From the NCBI RefSeq assembly GCF_006385135.1, contig NZ_CP041025.1:3565501-3629500 (forward strand): 64,000 bases of DNA, given 5' to 3'. The notes below the pieces were generated by a model that saw only the letters and a program-made list of their open reading frames with translations, was not told the origin of the DNA and did not search any database. This document shows, in pieces, positions 16,828 through 26,340 of this stretch. The number at the start of each line of letters is the position of its first letter. Position 1 is the first letter of the stretch. A program made the translations under genes and the position numbers. The stretch is from Paremcibacter congregatus. Its GTDB lineage: Bacteria; Pseudomonadota; Alphaproteobacteria; Sphingomonadales; Emcibacteraceae.

Positions 16828-19800
16828 ATGAACTTTACACAAAAATTGGGACTCCGTTCCCTCCTGATGCTGAGTTGTTCTGCCTTAACGATTGCAGCCC
16901 CTCAGGCCACATTTGCACAACAAACTGCAGAAGAAGCTGAAGCGGTAGAATTTGAAGAGGTGGTGGTGACCGGCTCGCGTATTCGCCGCGATGTCTTCAC
17001 CAGTGCCGCCCCAATCCGGGTGCTTGATGTCGATGAGTCCCGTAAAATCGGGGTCACCTCGATTGCGGATATGCTGCAACGGACCACCATGGCCACCGGT
17101 CAACAGATCGGCGCCTCTATCAACACCGGCGCGGGCGCCTCCAACGCCTCGGAAGCACCGCCAGACGGCGGGGTCGGTTCTGCCAACATCGGCCTGCGCG
17201 GACTGGGGGCTGCCAGAACTTTGGTGATGTTGAACGGCAAACGGCTCGGCGCATCCGGTGCCCGCGGCGCGCCCTCACAGCCTGATCTGAACATGATCCC
17301 CTTCAACATGGTCGAACGTGTGGAAGTGATCACCGAGGGGGCTTCCTCCGTCTATGGGGCCGATGCCGTCGCCGGGGTGGTCAACCTTATCCTGAAAGAC
17401 GATTTTGAAGGCTTCGAAGTGACCGGCGAAATCAGTGGCACCCAACATGGTGGTGGCTTTAACAAACAATTCTCCTTCATCACCGGGGCGAGCACGGATA
17501 ATTCAAAAATCGTCCTGTCCGGGGAGTTCCAGGAACGCAGCCGCATCAGCGTCGGCCAACGTCGTGACTGCCTGGAAGAAATCTTCCGTAAAGAAAACGG
17601 GGAAATCATCAGCACCTGCTCCAACGGTTTCTTCGATAACGCCGCGCTTGACCTGACAGGTGACAATTTAAGCCCAACCGGCGATCACTGGATCTGGTAC
17701 ACGCCCGGCCAGTCGGATATTCCCGACGGCAGTGGCGGCTTCGTCGACAATTGGAGTTCCGCGCTCAATCTACCGGTTCCATCGGACCCGCTGGTGGACA
17801 TCACCTCCGCCAATCAACGCAACCGCTATCGTTTTGACCCCACTTATCATGACCAGTTGGAACGGCTGAACGCGGATCTGGTGCAACCGATTACCCGCTT
17901 CTCCCTCGTCTCCATGGGGTCTTACAGCCCGGATTGGTTCGGCGGCAATGAAGAACTTTATTATGAGGCCTACTTCCTGAATCGTCATCAAACCTCCACC
18001 GCGGCCACGGAACAGATTTTTCCAACCGTCGTCGGGCAAATCCGTCAGGAAGACGCCAATGGCAATATCATCGTCGATGGCGCCGGAAATCCGGTGTTGG
18101 TCAATAACCCCTTCAATCCGTTCGGCCACAACATCACCCCTGTGATCACCATCGACGATCACGACCAGGTGCGCAGCGTGGAACTGAACCACTTCCGTTT
18201 TGTCGGCGGTTTCCGGGGGGACTTCACCGGCGGTCTCAGCGACAAAAACTGGTCCTATGATTTATCGGTTTCCTATGACCGTGGTGTCGGCTATCAATCT
18301 CAGAAAGTGTTGAACGAGACCAATCTGATCCTGACCACCGAAACCCTGCGGCTTGACAGTGATGGAAACCTGATCTGTGGCGTGCCGGTTTTGAATGATA
18401 TCGGCTTTATCTCACCGCAGGAATGTGTACCGGTAAACTTCCTGGCGCCATCCGTCTTTACCAGCACAGATACCTCGAGCGGTACGCTCTCCAGCGACGC
18501 GGAACGCAAGTTCCTCTTTGGCACCCGGACGAACAGGACTGTCGTTGAACAGGCGCTGGTTTCCGCTTTTGTCACCGGGGATCTGATGGAACTGCCCGCC
18601 GGCACCATTGGCGTCGCCTTTGGTCTTGAATATCGCAGGGATTCCATTAACTCCACCGTCGATTACCTCGGCGCCAATGGCATCATCGCCGCGGAAAGCC
18701 CGCTGGCGGAAGGCGCCACCATCGGGTCACGTGACGTGAAGGATGTCTACGGCGAAATCGTGATCCCGCTTCTGTCGGATCATGCCATGGCCGACTCTCT
18801 CGTGGTCGAAGGGGCGTTGCGCTATACTGATGAAACCAACTTCGGCAGCAAGCTGACCACCCGGGCCCGGGTGAGCTACAGCCCGGTTGACTGGGTGACC
18901 ATCAGTGGTTCCTATGGCACATCCTTCCGGGCGGCCAACCTTCGGGAGTCTTTCATTGCTGATCAGTTTGGTGGCATTGGTGGCGGCTCTGACCCTTGTG
19001 CGGTTCCATCCGACGCCAGCTCCGGCGGGGTTTATCTGCCCGACCAAGAGAACCGGCCGCAGGTCGTTCTCGACAATTGTATCCTGCAAGGCGCAGATCC
19101 CTTCTCTCTTGGCCTTTCCGGTGCAACAACCATTCCGGTGGTTGTCGGTGGCAACGCTCAGGACCTGGAGCCAGAAACATCCCGTTCCTGGGTCGGTAAG
19201 ATTCAGATCTCGCCGCCGGTGAGTGATGATGTCGCCCTCGATCTCTCTGTCGGCTTCTTCGACATCAAGATCAAGGACACCATTCGGTCCGTCAGTGGCG
19301 CAACCATTCTCAACCGGTGCTTCAATGATGCGCCGGGATTGGCAAGTCCGTTCTGTTCCCGCGTTTCCCGCGATGCCGGACGGCCAGATATTCTGAACTT
19401 TGTCAGCAATATCGATGCATCCTTCCTCAATCTCGGTGAAGTCCGCTCTCAGGGGTTTGACGTCAATGCGCGCGTCAGAGCCAGCTTTGATGATGTCTTT
19501 GGCGAAACCATGGATGTGACCTGGTCCACCAACGTTACCTTCCAGACCAAGCTTGAAGAAAAAATCTTCATTGACGACGAGGCGGACGAGTTGCTCGGCG
19601 ATTTCGGTAATCCGAAGACCAGCTTGTCCTCGACCCTGTCCTTTAATGTGGACAAGATACAGGTCAACCTGCAAGGGCGTTATTTCACCGGGACGGAAGC
19701 TTCTCTCGCGGCGAAACAGCAAAATAACGACAATTGCGACACGCCGGGTCAACCCAGCACCACCTACGCCGGTCAGCCTCTGTTGACCGATGTCTGTACC

Positions 19801-20004
19801 GCCGGGGCGGCCTATTATCAGGACATGTCTGTGACCTATAGCGCCGAGAGCTTCACGGTGTCTGCCGGGATCAACAATGTCTTTGATAAAAATCCGCCAT
19901 TGGTCAATCTCGGCGCCGGTTCCAACCGGGCCAACCGCGTGACCTCTTCCGGCTATGATCAGTTCGGTCGCTCCTTCTTCCTGAATGTGACCACCCGTTT
20001 CTGA
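16828..20004 (+). CDS. Large TonB-dependent receptor, 1058 residues
   Basis: Signal peptide (about residues 1–30, ending APQATFAQQ), then a TonB box (FEEVVVTGSRIRR) and the plug (APIRVLDVDES, IADMLQRTTMATGQQ, GLRGLGAARTLVMLNGKRL, MVERVEVITEGASSVYGADAVAGVVNLI). A long beta-barrel follows and ends in Phe (FLNVTTRF). There is no STN domain, so it does not itself signal to FecR. The GSRIRR start and the plug style match the large receptors of Caulobacter/Shewanella type often linked to peptides or oligosaccharides. Extracellular loops contain several paired Cys. The next gene on the strand is a secreted M28 peptidase, which supports peptide uptake. GGGAGG precedes the ATG. Confidence 0.9.
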   Translation: MNFTQKLGLRSLLMLSCSALTIAAPQATFAQQTAEEAEAVEFEEVVVTGSRIRRDVFTSAAPIRVLDVDESRKIGVTSIADMLQRTTMATGQQIGASINTGAGASNASEAPPDGGVGSANIGLRGLGAARTLVMLNGKRLGASGARGAPSQPDLNMIPFNMVERVEVITEGASSVYGADAVAGVVNLILKDDFEGFEVTGEISGTQHGGGFNKQFSFITGASTDNSKIVLSGEFQERSRISVGQRRDCLEEIFRKENGEIISTCSNGFFDNAALDLTGDNLSPTGDHWIWYTPGQSDIPDGSGGFVDNWSSALNLPVPSDPLVDITSANQRNRYRFDPTYHDQLERLNADLVQPITRFSLVSMGSYSPDWFGGNEELYYEAYFLNRHQTSTAATEQIFPTVVGQIRQEDANGNIIVDGAGNPVLVNNPFNPFGHNITPVITIDDHDQVRSVELNHFRFVGGFRGDFTGGLSDKNWSYDLSVSYDRGVGYQSQKVLNETNLILTTETLRLDSDGNLICGVPVLNDIGFISPQECVPVNFLAPSVFTSTDTSSGTLSSDAERKFLFGTRTNRTVVEQALVSAFVTGDLMELPAGTIGVAFGLEYRRDSINSTVDYLGANGIIAAESPLAEGATIGSRDVKDVYGEIVIPLLSDHAMADSLVVEGALRYTDETNFGSKLTTRARVSYSPVDWVTISGSYGTSFRAANLRESFIADQFGGIGGGSDPCAVPSDASSGGVYLPDQENRPQVVLDNCILQGADPFSLGLSGATTIPVVVGGNAQDLEPETSRSWVGKIQISPPVSDDVALDLSVGFFDIKIKDTIRSVSGATILNRCFNDAPGLASPFCSRVSRDAGRPDILNFVSNIDASFLNLGEVRSQGFDVNARVRASFDDVFGETMDVTWSTNVTFQTKLEEKIFIDDEADELLGDFGNPKTSLSSTLSFNVDKIQVNLQGRYFTGTEASLAAKQQNNDNCDTPGQPSTTYAGQPLLTDVCTAGAAYYQDMSVTYSAESFTVSAGINNVFDKNPPLVNLGAGSNRANRVTSSGYDQFGRSFFLNVTTRF

Positions 20005-20028
20005 TGATATTGTGAAATCTGATAAAAC

Positions 20029-20063
20029 GCCCTCAGGGCCGGGACTATCCCGGTCCTGAGGGC
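20029..20063 (+). terminator. Strong hairpin after the large receptor
   Basis: GCCCTCAGG-GCCGGGA-CTAT-CCCGG-TCCTGAGGGC folds into an almost perfect 15-base stem. No T-run follows on the plus strand, so it may be a Rho-type or mRNA-stabilising element rather than a classical terminator. It lies between the receptor and peptidase genes and could uncouple their expression. Confidence 0.5.
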
Positions 20064-20126
20064 AATATGGTTGAAATTTCATCTTATTTTCCTATACTGG
20101 ATGCAGCTAATGGAGGGCCCTGACCG

Positions 20127-21611
20127 ATGAAGAAAATTCTGCTTTGCATTTCCCTGTTTTACACGCTTTGTCTCCCGCAGGCTCAGGCCGCCGATACAGA
20201 CGCGGCCCGGCTGGTGGCCAAGATGAAGGGACAGACCCCCATATTTACCGACCTGAAACAGCTCGCCGACGAAATCGGGGGTCGACCGACCGGGTCCTCC
20301 GCCAACGCCAAGGCGGTGCTGTGGGCCGAACAGAAATTCAAGGACATCGGTGTGAACGTCACCGTCGAGCCCTTCGATATGCCGCGCTTCTGGCTGGAAA
20401 ATCAATCTTCCGCCACCGTCACGGGCCCTGATGTGCGCTTTACCCCCCGCGTGGTCGCCATGCCCTTTTCCACCGGCACTGACAATGCCGGTCTGAAAGC
20501 GCCACTGCTGAATGGTGGAACCGGCGCGGAAGCGGATATCGCCCGACTTGGCACCGCGGCCAAAGGTGCCTGGGTTCTCATTCAGACGCCGGTTCTTGAT
20601 GACGCCGCCGGATTAAACGGCCTGTTCCGGGAATATATGGACGCCATTGACATTGAACAACGCCTGGAAGAGGCCAGGGTCGCCGGTCTCATCTATATGT
20701 CGTCCCGCCGCCATAATCTTCTGTACCGCCATTTGTCGAGCAAGGGCGCCGCCAACAAATTACCCATCCTGGTGATGGAGCGGGAAGAAGCCCAACGGGC
20801 CCAGCGTTTGCTGCAAGGCGGCAAGGCGCTGTCCTTTTCCGCCCGGATTAATGTCGAGGACGGCCCGACCTTCACGGCCTATAATGTCATCGGTGAAATC
20901 AAGGGCGCCAGCCATCCAGAGGAAATCGTTCTCATAGGCGCCCATCTCGACAGCTTCGATCTCGGCACTGGCGCATTGGATAACGGCAGCAATGTCAGCA
21001 TGGTCATTGACATCGCCCGACAGATCACCGCACTTGGACTGAAACCGCGCCGCACAATCCGCTTCGCCCTGTGGAACGGGGAAGAACAAGGGCTTTACGG
21101 ATCGTTCGGCTATACCAAACGTCATGCTGCCGAGTTGGATCATCACGTAATGGCCACCTCCTATGACATGGGCACCGGTAAAATCAGCGGATTTTTCCTC
21201 AACGGGCGAGATGAATTTCTTCCGGCGCTGAACAACGTACTGGAACCCGTCGCCGACCTCGGCCCCTTCACCCACATCAACCACCCGGTGGTGGGCACCG
21301 ATAATTTCGATTTCATGATGCAAGGTGTCGCTAATCTTGTCGCCGCACAAGACAGCGCCAATTACGCCTCCAACTATCATGCCCAGTCAGATACCTTTGA
21401 CAAGGTTAACCAGGCCCAACTGAAGCTCAATTCAGCCATCGCGGCGGCGGTGACCTTTGGTCTGGCGGACCGGGAAGATATTTCCTGGGAACGTTACACG
21501 GCTGAAAAAGTCAAGTACCTGGTGGACAGCACCGACCTGCCGCGACAGATGAAAGCGTTCGGCATCTGGCAAGACTGGCTCGATAACAAACGCGGCATTA
21601 AACATGACTAG
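20127..21611 (+). CDS. Secreted M28 family zinc peptidase
   Basis: A 494-residue protein with a cleavable signal peptide (residues 1–21, ending AQAADT). A PA-like insert (about residues 130–240) precedes the M28 aminopeptidase core. The co-catalytic zinc ligands are visible: His in IGAHLDSF, Asp in GALDNGSN, Glu-Glu in NGEEQGLYG (catalytic Glu and ligand), Asp in TSYDMGTG and His in SNYHAQSDTFDK. It would remove N-terminal residues from peptides in the periplasm or outside the cell. The position behind the large TonB receptor suggests a peptide uptake and degradation pair. The ATG at 20127 is preceded by GGAGGG. Confidence 0.9.
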   Translation: MKKILLCISLFYTLCLPQAQAADTDAARLVAKMKGQTPIFTDLKQLADEIGGRPTGSSANAKAVLWAEQKFKDIGVNVTVEPFDMPRFWLENQSSATVTGPDVRFTPRVVAMPFSTGTDNAGLKAPLLNGGTGAEADIARLGTAAKGAWVLIQTPVLDDAAGLNGLFREYMDAIDIEQRLEEARVAGLIYMSSRRHNLLYRHLSSKGAANKLPILVMEREEAQRAQRLLQGGKALSFSARINVEDGPTFTAYNVIGEIKGASHPEEIVLIGAHLDSFDLGTGALDNGSNVSMVIDIARQITALGLKPRRTIRFALWNGEEQGLYGSFGYTKRHAAELDHHVMATSYDMGTGKISGFFLNGRDEFLPALNNVLEPVADLGPFTHINHPVVGTDNFDFMMQGVANLVAAQDSANYASNYHAQSDTFDKVNQAQLKLNSAIAAAVTFGLADREDISWERYTAEKVKYLVDSTDLPRQMKAFGIWQDWLDNKRGIKHD

Positions 21612-21626
21612 GACCTGATTGACCGC

Positions 21627-24068
21627 TCATTCATAACGGAGCGCCTTGATCGGCTTCTGACGTGAAACCCGATAGGCGTGAACCGACACAATCATCCAGG
21701 AGAGAACGACCGAGAGGCCCCCAGCCGCCAAAATCAACACAACCGGAAATTCAATCCGCGCTGCAAAGAACGCGAGATAACGATTGGCCGCAAAGAATGA
21801 TAACGGCAAGGCCACCACCAACCCCCAGATAACCGGACGCGAAAATTGCCAGATCAGCAGCCGGACAATCTGAAACGTTTCCGCTCCCATGACCTTGCGA
21901 ATGCCAATTTCCTTGGTCCGGCCGGCGGCCATAAAGGCGGCAAGACCAAACAAACCGATAAAGGCGAGCGTAATAGCCACCAAGGCAAAACCTGCGAGAG
22001 CCATATTGATCATGCTATACAGCTTGAAGCCCCGCTCAAAAGTCTCGTCGAGGAATTCCACCTGAATGGGATGGTTCGGGTTTACTTTTTGCCAGACTGC
22101 CGCAATGTGTGTCATCACCGTTCCGAAATCCTGACTTTCCACACGAATGGAAACTTGTTCGTAATATTCTGGGTAAACGCGAAACACAATCGGCTTGATG
22201 CTATTCTGCAATCCCAGAAAGTTCTGGTCCGCGACAACACCGACGATGACAAACGACCGTTCCCGCGCGTTGCTGTCTGACGTGAAAACCTGGTGGAACG
22301 TTTGCCCCAAAGCCGCCTCGACGGACGAATACCCCAGATATTTCAGCGCCAGTTCATTAACGACAACATTGATTACCGTACTGTCATCCCTCTCCCTGTC
22401 CTGAGCGACATCGCGCGAGAAATCCCGTCCCGCGATCAATGGAATATCATAAGTCTTCAGAAAATCATATTCTACATGAATGCGGTGAATATTCACCTTG
22501 CCGGCCATGTCACCCGCATTTCGAGCCGCCTGGAATGTCCAGTTCTGCTGCATAAAGGGAACCTGACTGGAAAAGGTCATTGCCGTTACCCCCGGCACTT
22601 TCATGACTTCCTGTTTCAATAGATCATGACGCGACTGCATATCCCCGAGCCAGGCCTTTTTCAAGGTTACGATCTGAGACCGGGGAAAGATGTTGCTGTC
22701 TTCCTTGATCTTCTCGTTCTGAAAGAAAACCACCGCCACCATCCCCAACATGAAAATGGAAAACACAAACTGCGCCGCGATCATACAGCTGCGCACCAGA
22801 GAACCTTTGGGCCCTCTCGCCAATATATTTTTCATGGCATCAATGGGTTTGGCCCGGGTTATGACATAGGCCGGATAACTGCCCGCCACAAGACCAACCA
22901 ACAGTCCCACAAAGACCATTGTCGGCAACAACGTGACATAATTGAGCGCCAACGCCTTGCCCAGGCTGTCATTGAAAAGCGGGACAAGGATTTCCAGCAA
23001 CGCCAGCGCGACCAACATCGCCAACATCGCCGTCGCGATACTTTCCACAAGAAACTGGCTGAGAAGCTGTGGCATGGTCGCGCCCATGGTTTTGCGTAAA
23101 CCCACTTCCCGGGCCCGGCCAAAGGCCTGCGCCGTCGCCAGGTTCGTATAGTTAAGCCCCGCAATCAGCAAGATCAGCAGCCCCAGAAGTTCAAGCATAT
23201 CGGCCACTGGCCAGCCCACACTTTCCCACAGCAGAAGATTGGTATCCTGAAGCCTGCGGCTATCCACCCCAGGAATAAAGACCTGCGTCTCCTTCGACGC
23301 GTGACGCTTATAAACCGCACCGGCCTGCTGGCTGAGCCAGGTCTCGTCCAGATGGGGGGGAAGAAGCACATAGGTCATATTCTCGCTTGAGATATTAAAC
23401 CAGTCGCCCTCTGGCTTGAATTCATACATTTTTGTCAAAGCGTCGAGAGACACCAATGCCCCAAGCGCCGGCGTATCAGATAACGTCGGCACAAAATGAC
23501 TGTTGCGCGGCAGGTCACGTATGATGGCTGTCACCCGGAGATCCGCCTTGCTGTGAAAGCTGATGGACAGAACCTTGCCCATCGCGTTCCCGTCGGGAAA
23601 GTATTTCCGGGCCATACTCTCTGTCAGGACGATACCCGATGGATCATCAAGCGCCCCGCTATCCCCCACGAGATAGTCAAAGTCAAAAATTTTCAGGAAG
23701 GCTTTATCGACAAACTTTACGGTCTGGTAAAATCGGCGTTCACCCACGAGTAGAAGATATTCATCCTCTACAACCCGGGCCGTCAGTTCAATGTCCGGAA
23801 CATCGGCTTCAAGAAGAGGGGCCAGCGCCAAATAAACGGTGCCAAAACGGTTTTCCCGGTGACCGGCGGTCGGCGAGATAAGAGACCCCAATGTGTAAAT
23901 TCTATCGGATTTTTCGAAGAAGGTGTCATGATTTTTTTCATAATCCACCAGAATGCCTGCAAAGATAAACACCGCCATCCCAATGGCCAAACCCCCGACG
24001 TTAATCAGGCTGTAGAGTTTATTCTGCATCAGGTTGCGCAGGGCGATCATCACATAGCTTTTAAACAT
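21627..24068 (-). CDS. FtsX/MacB-type ABC transporter permease
   Basis: An 813-residue inner-membrane permease with two MacB_PCD plus FtsX units. The first transmembrane helix is near residue 20, followed by a large periplasmic domain. Then comes an FtsX block with three helices (about residues 290–420), a fourth helix at the start of unit two (about 430–450), another periplasmic domain and a second FtsX block (about 690–800). The sequence RTKEIGIRKVMGA is the classic FtsX coupling motif; an earlier copy reads RAREVGLRKTMGA. It works with the ATPase and the HlyD-type adaptor encoded just upstream. Cargo is unknown; such sets export peptides, lipids or toxic compounds, or do mechanotransmission at the envelope. 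Confidence 0.9.
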   Translation of the reverse strand: MFKSYVMIALRNLMQNKLYSLINVGGLAIGMAVFIFAGILVDYEKNHDTFFEKSDRIYTLGSLISPTAGHRENRFGTVYLALAPLLEADVPDIELTARVVEDEYLLLVGERRFYQTVKFVDKAFLKIFDFDYLVGDSGALDDPSGIVLTESMARKYFPDGNAMGKVLSISFHSKADLRVTAIIRDLPRNSHFVPTLSDTPALGALVSLDALTKMYEFKPEGDWFNISSENMTYVLLPPHLDETWLSQQAGAVYKRHASKETQVFIPGVDSRRLQDTNLLLWESVGWPVADMLELLGLLILLIAGLNYTNLATAQAFGRAREVGLRKTMGATMPQLLSQFLVESIATAMLAMLVALALLEILVPLFNDSLGKALALNYVTLLPTMVFVGLLVGLVAGSYPAYVITRAKPIDAMKNILARGPKGSLVRSCMIAAQFVFSIFMLGMVAVVFFQNEKIKEDSNIFPRSQIVTLKKAWLGDMQSRHDLLKQEVMKVPGVTAMTFSSQVPFMQQNWTFQAARNAGDMAGKVNIHRIHVEYDFLKTYDIPLIAGRDFSRDVAQDRERDDSTVINVVVNELALKYLGYSSVEAALGQTFHQVFTSDSNARERSFVIVGVVADQNFLGLQNSIKPIVFRVYPEYYEQVSIRVESQDFGTVMTHIAAVWQKVNPNHPIQVEFLDETFERGFKLYSMINMALAGFALVAITLAFIGLFGLAAFMAAGRTKEIGIRKVMGAETFQIVRLLIWQFSRPVIWGLVVALPLSFFAANRYLAFFAARIEFPVVLILAAGGLSVVLSWMIVSVHAYRVSRQKPIKALRYE

Positions 24069-24111
24069 ATCAAGTCTCTTGTTATCAAAGGATGGGAATT
24101 GCCGCGCGAAT

Positions 24112-24795
24112 CTATTCCGCAGCCCGATGCATTTCGGTCACCACTTGGCCGTCAAACAGGTTGATGGTCCTGCGGGCATAATCGGCGTGGGCCGGAGAAT
24201 GGGTAACCATAATAATGGTTGCCCCCTCTTCATTGAGCTGCTTCAGCATTTCCATCACCTCTTCCCCATGGGCGCTGTCTAGATTCCCGGTCGGTTCATC
24301 GGCAAGGATCATCGCCGGTTCCGCCACCAGGGCGCGGGCAACCGCGACCCGCTGCTGCTGCCCCCCGGACAACTGGCTCGGCATATGTTTGGCGCGATGG
24401 GCGATACCGACCTTGTCGAGCACCCGGTCAACCCGTTCTTTACGTTCCCCGGCCGGGACGCTGTTATACAACAAGGCCAGTTCCACATTCTCAAACACCG
24501 TCAATTCGTCAATCAGATTAAAGCTCTGGAAAATAAAGCCGATGTTTCTCTTTCGTATCTCGGCGAGTTGACGTTCGGATGCCTGAGCCACCTCATGCTC
24601 CAGAAAGTGATATTTTCCGTGGCTCGGGGTGTCGAGCATGCCAACAATATTGAGTAACGTCGATTTGCCACAGCCCGACGGGCCCATGATGGCGACGAAT
24701 TCGCCCTTTTCAATTTCAATATTTATATTGTCCAACGCCGTGGTTTCTACCTCATCCGTTTGGTAAATCTTTGAAATATTATGCAATTTCAACAT
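24112..24795 (-). CDS. MacB/LolD-type ABC transporter ATPase
   Basis: A 227-residue ATPase. It has Walker A GPSGCGKST, Q-loop FQSFNLIDELTV, signature LSGGQQQRVAVARAL, Walker B ILADEPTGNLD and switch His in VTHSPAHADYA. This is the LolD/MacB subfamily that pairs with FtsX-type permeases. It sits between the adaptor (22 bases) and the permease (43 bases) in a three-gene operon. AAGGA precedes the ATG. Confidence 0.93.
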   Translation of the reverse strand: MLKLHNISKIYQTDEVETTALDNINIEIEKGEFVAIMGPSGCGKSTLLNIVGMLDTPSHGKYHFLEHEVAQASERQLAEIRKRNIGFIFQSFNLIDELTVFENVELALLYNSVPAGERKERVDRVLDKVGIAHRAKHMPSQLSGGQQQRVAVARALVAEPAMILADEPTGNLDSAHGEEVMEMLKQLNEEGATIIMVTHSPAHADYARRTINLFDGQVVTEMHRAAE

Positions 24796-24817
24796 GGTGT
24801 AGTCCTTCTATTCAAAT

Positions 24818-26158
24818 TTAATTGGCGCCCGTCAGGTCAAGACGGTCCATATCAAGATAATTGGTATAAGGCGAAATAATCACCTTCTCGCCCGGCTCCA
24901 AACCATCGATCACCTCGATCATTTTGGAATTACGCCGCCCGAGTTGTATGGGACGCCGCACAGCCTTATTGCCATCCGCGCTAACCACAAAGATCCAGGC
25001 GCCGCCCGTATCGGCATAAAAACTGCCATTAGGAATCACCACCGCTTTATTGGTGTCACCAAGAAACAATTTCGTTTGGATGGTCTGGCCACGACGAATA
25101 TCGGGCGGAGTAGCTCCAGTAAAAGTCATATCAACCTCGAACTGGCCGTTACGAACCTGAGGGTAGGTTTTCTTGATCCGCATGGCATATTCATCCCCGC
25201 TGATCGTCACCAGAGCCTGTTGCCCGACATCCACGCGGGCCAGGTAAAACTCATCAATCTGGGCATTGATTTTAAAACTATCCGGGTCATCAATCTGACC
25301 CAAACGCTCTCCACGGCCTACACTCTGGCCAATCTCTGCATCCAATGCCGTCAACCTGCCATCGACAGGCGCCTTGACCAAAAGATTTTCCAGGTTCTTG
25401 CGAGCAAATATAAGATTTCTTTCAAGTTGAATCGTGGAGGCGCTCAACTGCTTCATTTGCTGCTTCTGCATTTTTTCATCAGACCGCTGGCTCTCAATGG
25501 TAATCTGCCGGCGCTTTTCATAATAGGCCAATTCATCCTGAGCGTTTTCCAGTTCCGCAATCGACACATTGCCGCGTTTTGACAATGCCGTGCGCCGCTC
25601 AACCAGCCGGGTAAGGCGGATAATCTGATAATCTATATCAATCAGATTGCGTTTATGACTCAGGCGGTTTTGTTCCAGAGACAATTCGATGGTCCTAAGG
25701 TCGTTGAGTTGCTCCGTGACTTGGGCCTCTCGGGAGATAACATCTAACTGTAACGCCGTATTACTCAATTCCACGAGAGGTTGCCCGGCGACCACCGCCG
25801 CCCCGTCCTCAATATAAATTTTCTCAACCCGGCCGCCTTCGATAGTATCAAGAAAGACGGTTCGCGCCGGTTGTACCCGACCGCGCACCGGAATAAAATC
25901 TTCAAAGGCCCCCTTCTCAACCTCGGCCACAATCACTCGGCCCCCATCAAGCCTGAAAACCCGGCCCTGCTCCGGCGCCATAAAATAATACAGCGCCGCC
26001 AAGATAATCACCCCCGCCACAATCAGCTGCATTTGGCGTGAAAAAAGCCGGTTTTCCTTTTCAATCTTCCTGTCCATACCACCACCGGATTTTCCGGCAT
26101 CCAAGGAAGACGGTATCGTCACAATTTTTTCCCGAGGGGCCTTTTTATCTTGCGTCAT
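24818..26158 (-). CDS. HlyD/MacA-type periplasmic adaptor
   Basis: A 446-residue membrane-fusion protein. It has a short cytoplasmic N-terminus, one transmembrane helix (about residues 48–64, LIVAGVIILAALYYFMA), a split biotinyl-lipoyl domain (VRGRVQPARTV … LVKAPVDGRLTAL), an alpha-helical hairpin about 150 residues long rich in Gln/Glu/Arg (about 145–260), then beta-barrel and membrane-proximal domains. It bridges the ABC permease to the outer membrane, though no outer-membrane TolC gene is in the window. It is the first gene of the operon and lies behind the sigma-54 promoter at 26201–26216. Confidence 0.9.
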   Translation of the reverse strand: MTQDKKAPREKIVTIPSSLDAGKSGGGMDRKIEKENRLFSRQMQLIVAGVIILAALYYFMAPEQGRVFRLDGGRVIVAEVEKGAFEDFIPVRGRVQPARTVFLDTIEGGRVEKIYIEDGAAVVAGQPLVELSNTALQLDVISREAQVTEQLNDLRTIELSLEQNRLSHKRNLIDIDYQIIRLTRLVERRTALSKRGNVSIAELENAQDELAYYEKRRQITIESQRSDEKMQKQQMKQLSASTIQLERNLIFARKNLENLLVKAPVDGRLTALDAEIGQSVGRGERLGQIDDPDSFKINAQIDEFYLARVDVGQQALVTISGDEYAMRIKKTYPQVRNGQFEVDMTFTGATPPDIRRGQTIQTKLFLGDTNKAVVIPNGSFYADTGGAWIFVVSADGNKAVRRPIQLGRRNSKMIEVIDGLEPGEKVIISPYTNYLDMDRLDLTGAN

Positions 26159-26200
26159 TGGTACTCAAGTTCATTTTATAAAGGGTCACCCTTCTACTAA

Positions 26201-26216
26201 AGCAATATATATGCCA
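26201..26216 (-). promoter_or_regulatory. Sigma-54 (-24/-12) promoter for the efflux operon
   Basis: Read on the minus strand the sequence is TGGCATATATATTGCT. The consensus TGGCACG-N4-TTGCW is matched at TGGCA and TTGCT with the exact 16-base frame, including the invariant GG and GC. The expected start of transcription is near 26190, about 30 bases before the adaptor gene. The divergent gene encodes a sigma-54 activator, which supports the call. Confidence 0.82.
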
Positions 26217-26275
26217 TTATATAAGTACTTTAAAATCAGTGCCTTAATAATATTTTCTTTCCATAAAACAGGATA

Positions 26276-26318
26276 ATCTGTACATAACCGGACATCATGT
26301 GTACGATATCGGACACAT
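26276..26318. promoter_or_regulatory. Tandem activator-binding sites (UAS) for the sigma-54 regulator
   Basis: ATGTGT-N10-ACACAT forms a palindrome at 26297–26318. A degenerate copy with TGT-N10-ACA lies exactly 21 bases upstream. GTAC (26280 and 26301) and CGGACA (26289 and 26310) repeat with the same 21-base phase, so both sites face the same side of the helix. They are 60–115 bases upstream of the sigma-54 promoter, the normal place for an NtrC-type enhancer. They also lie just before the regulator gene, which suggests autoregulation. Confidence 0.6.
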
Positions 26319-26340
26319 AAGCGCGCAGGAAGGATATGGT

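Noticed and set aside
18727-20082. A 451-codon open frame antisense to the large TonB receptor.
   Set aside because: It is a shadow of the receptor's barrel region and has no recognisable domain.
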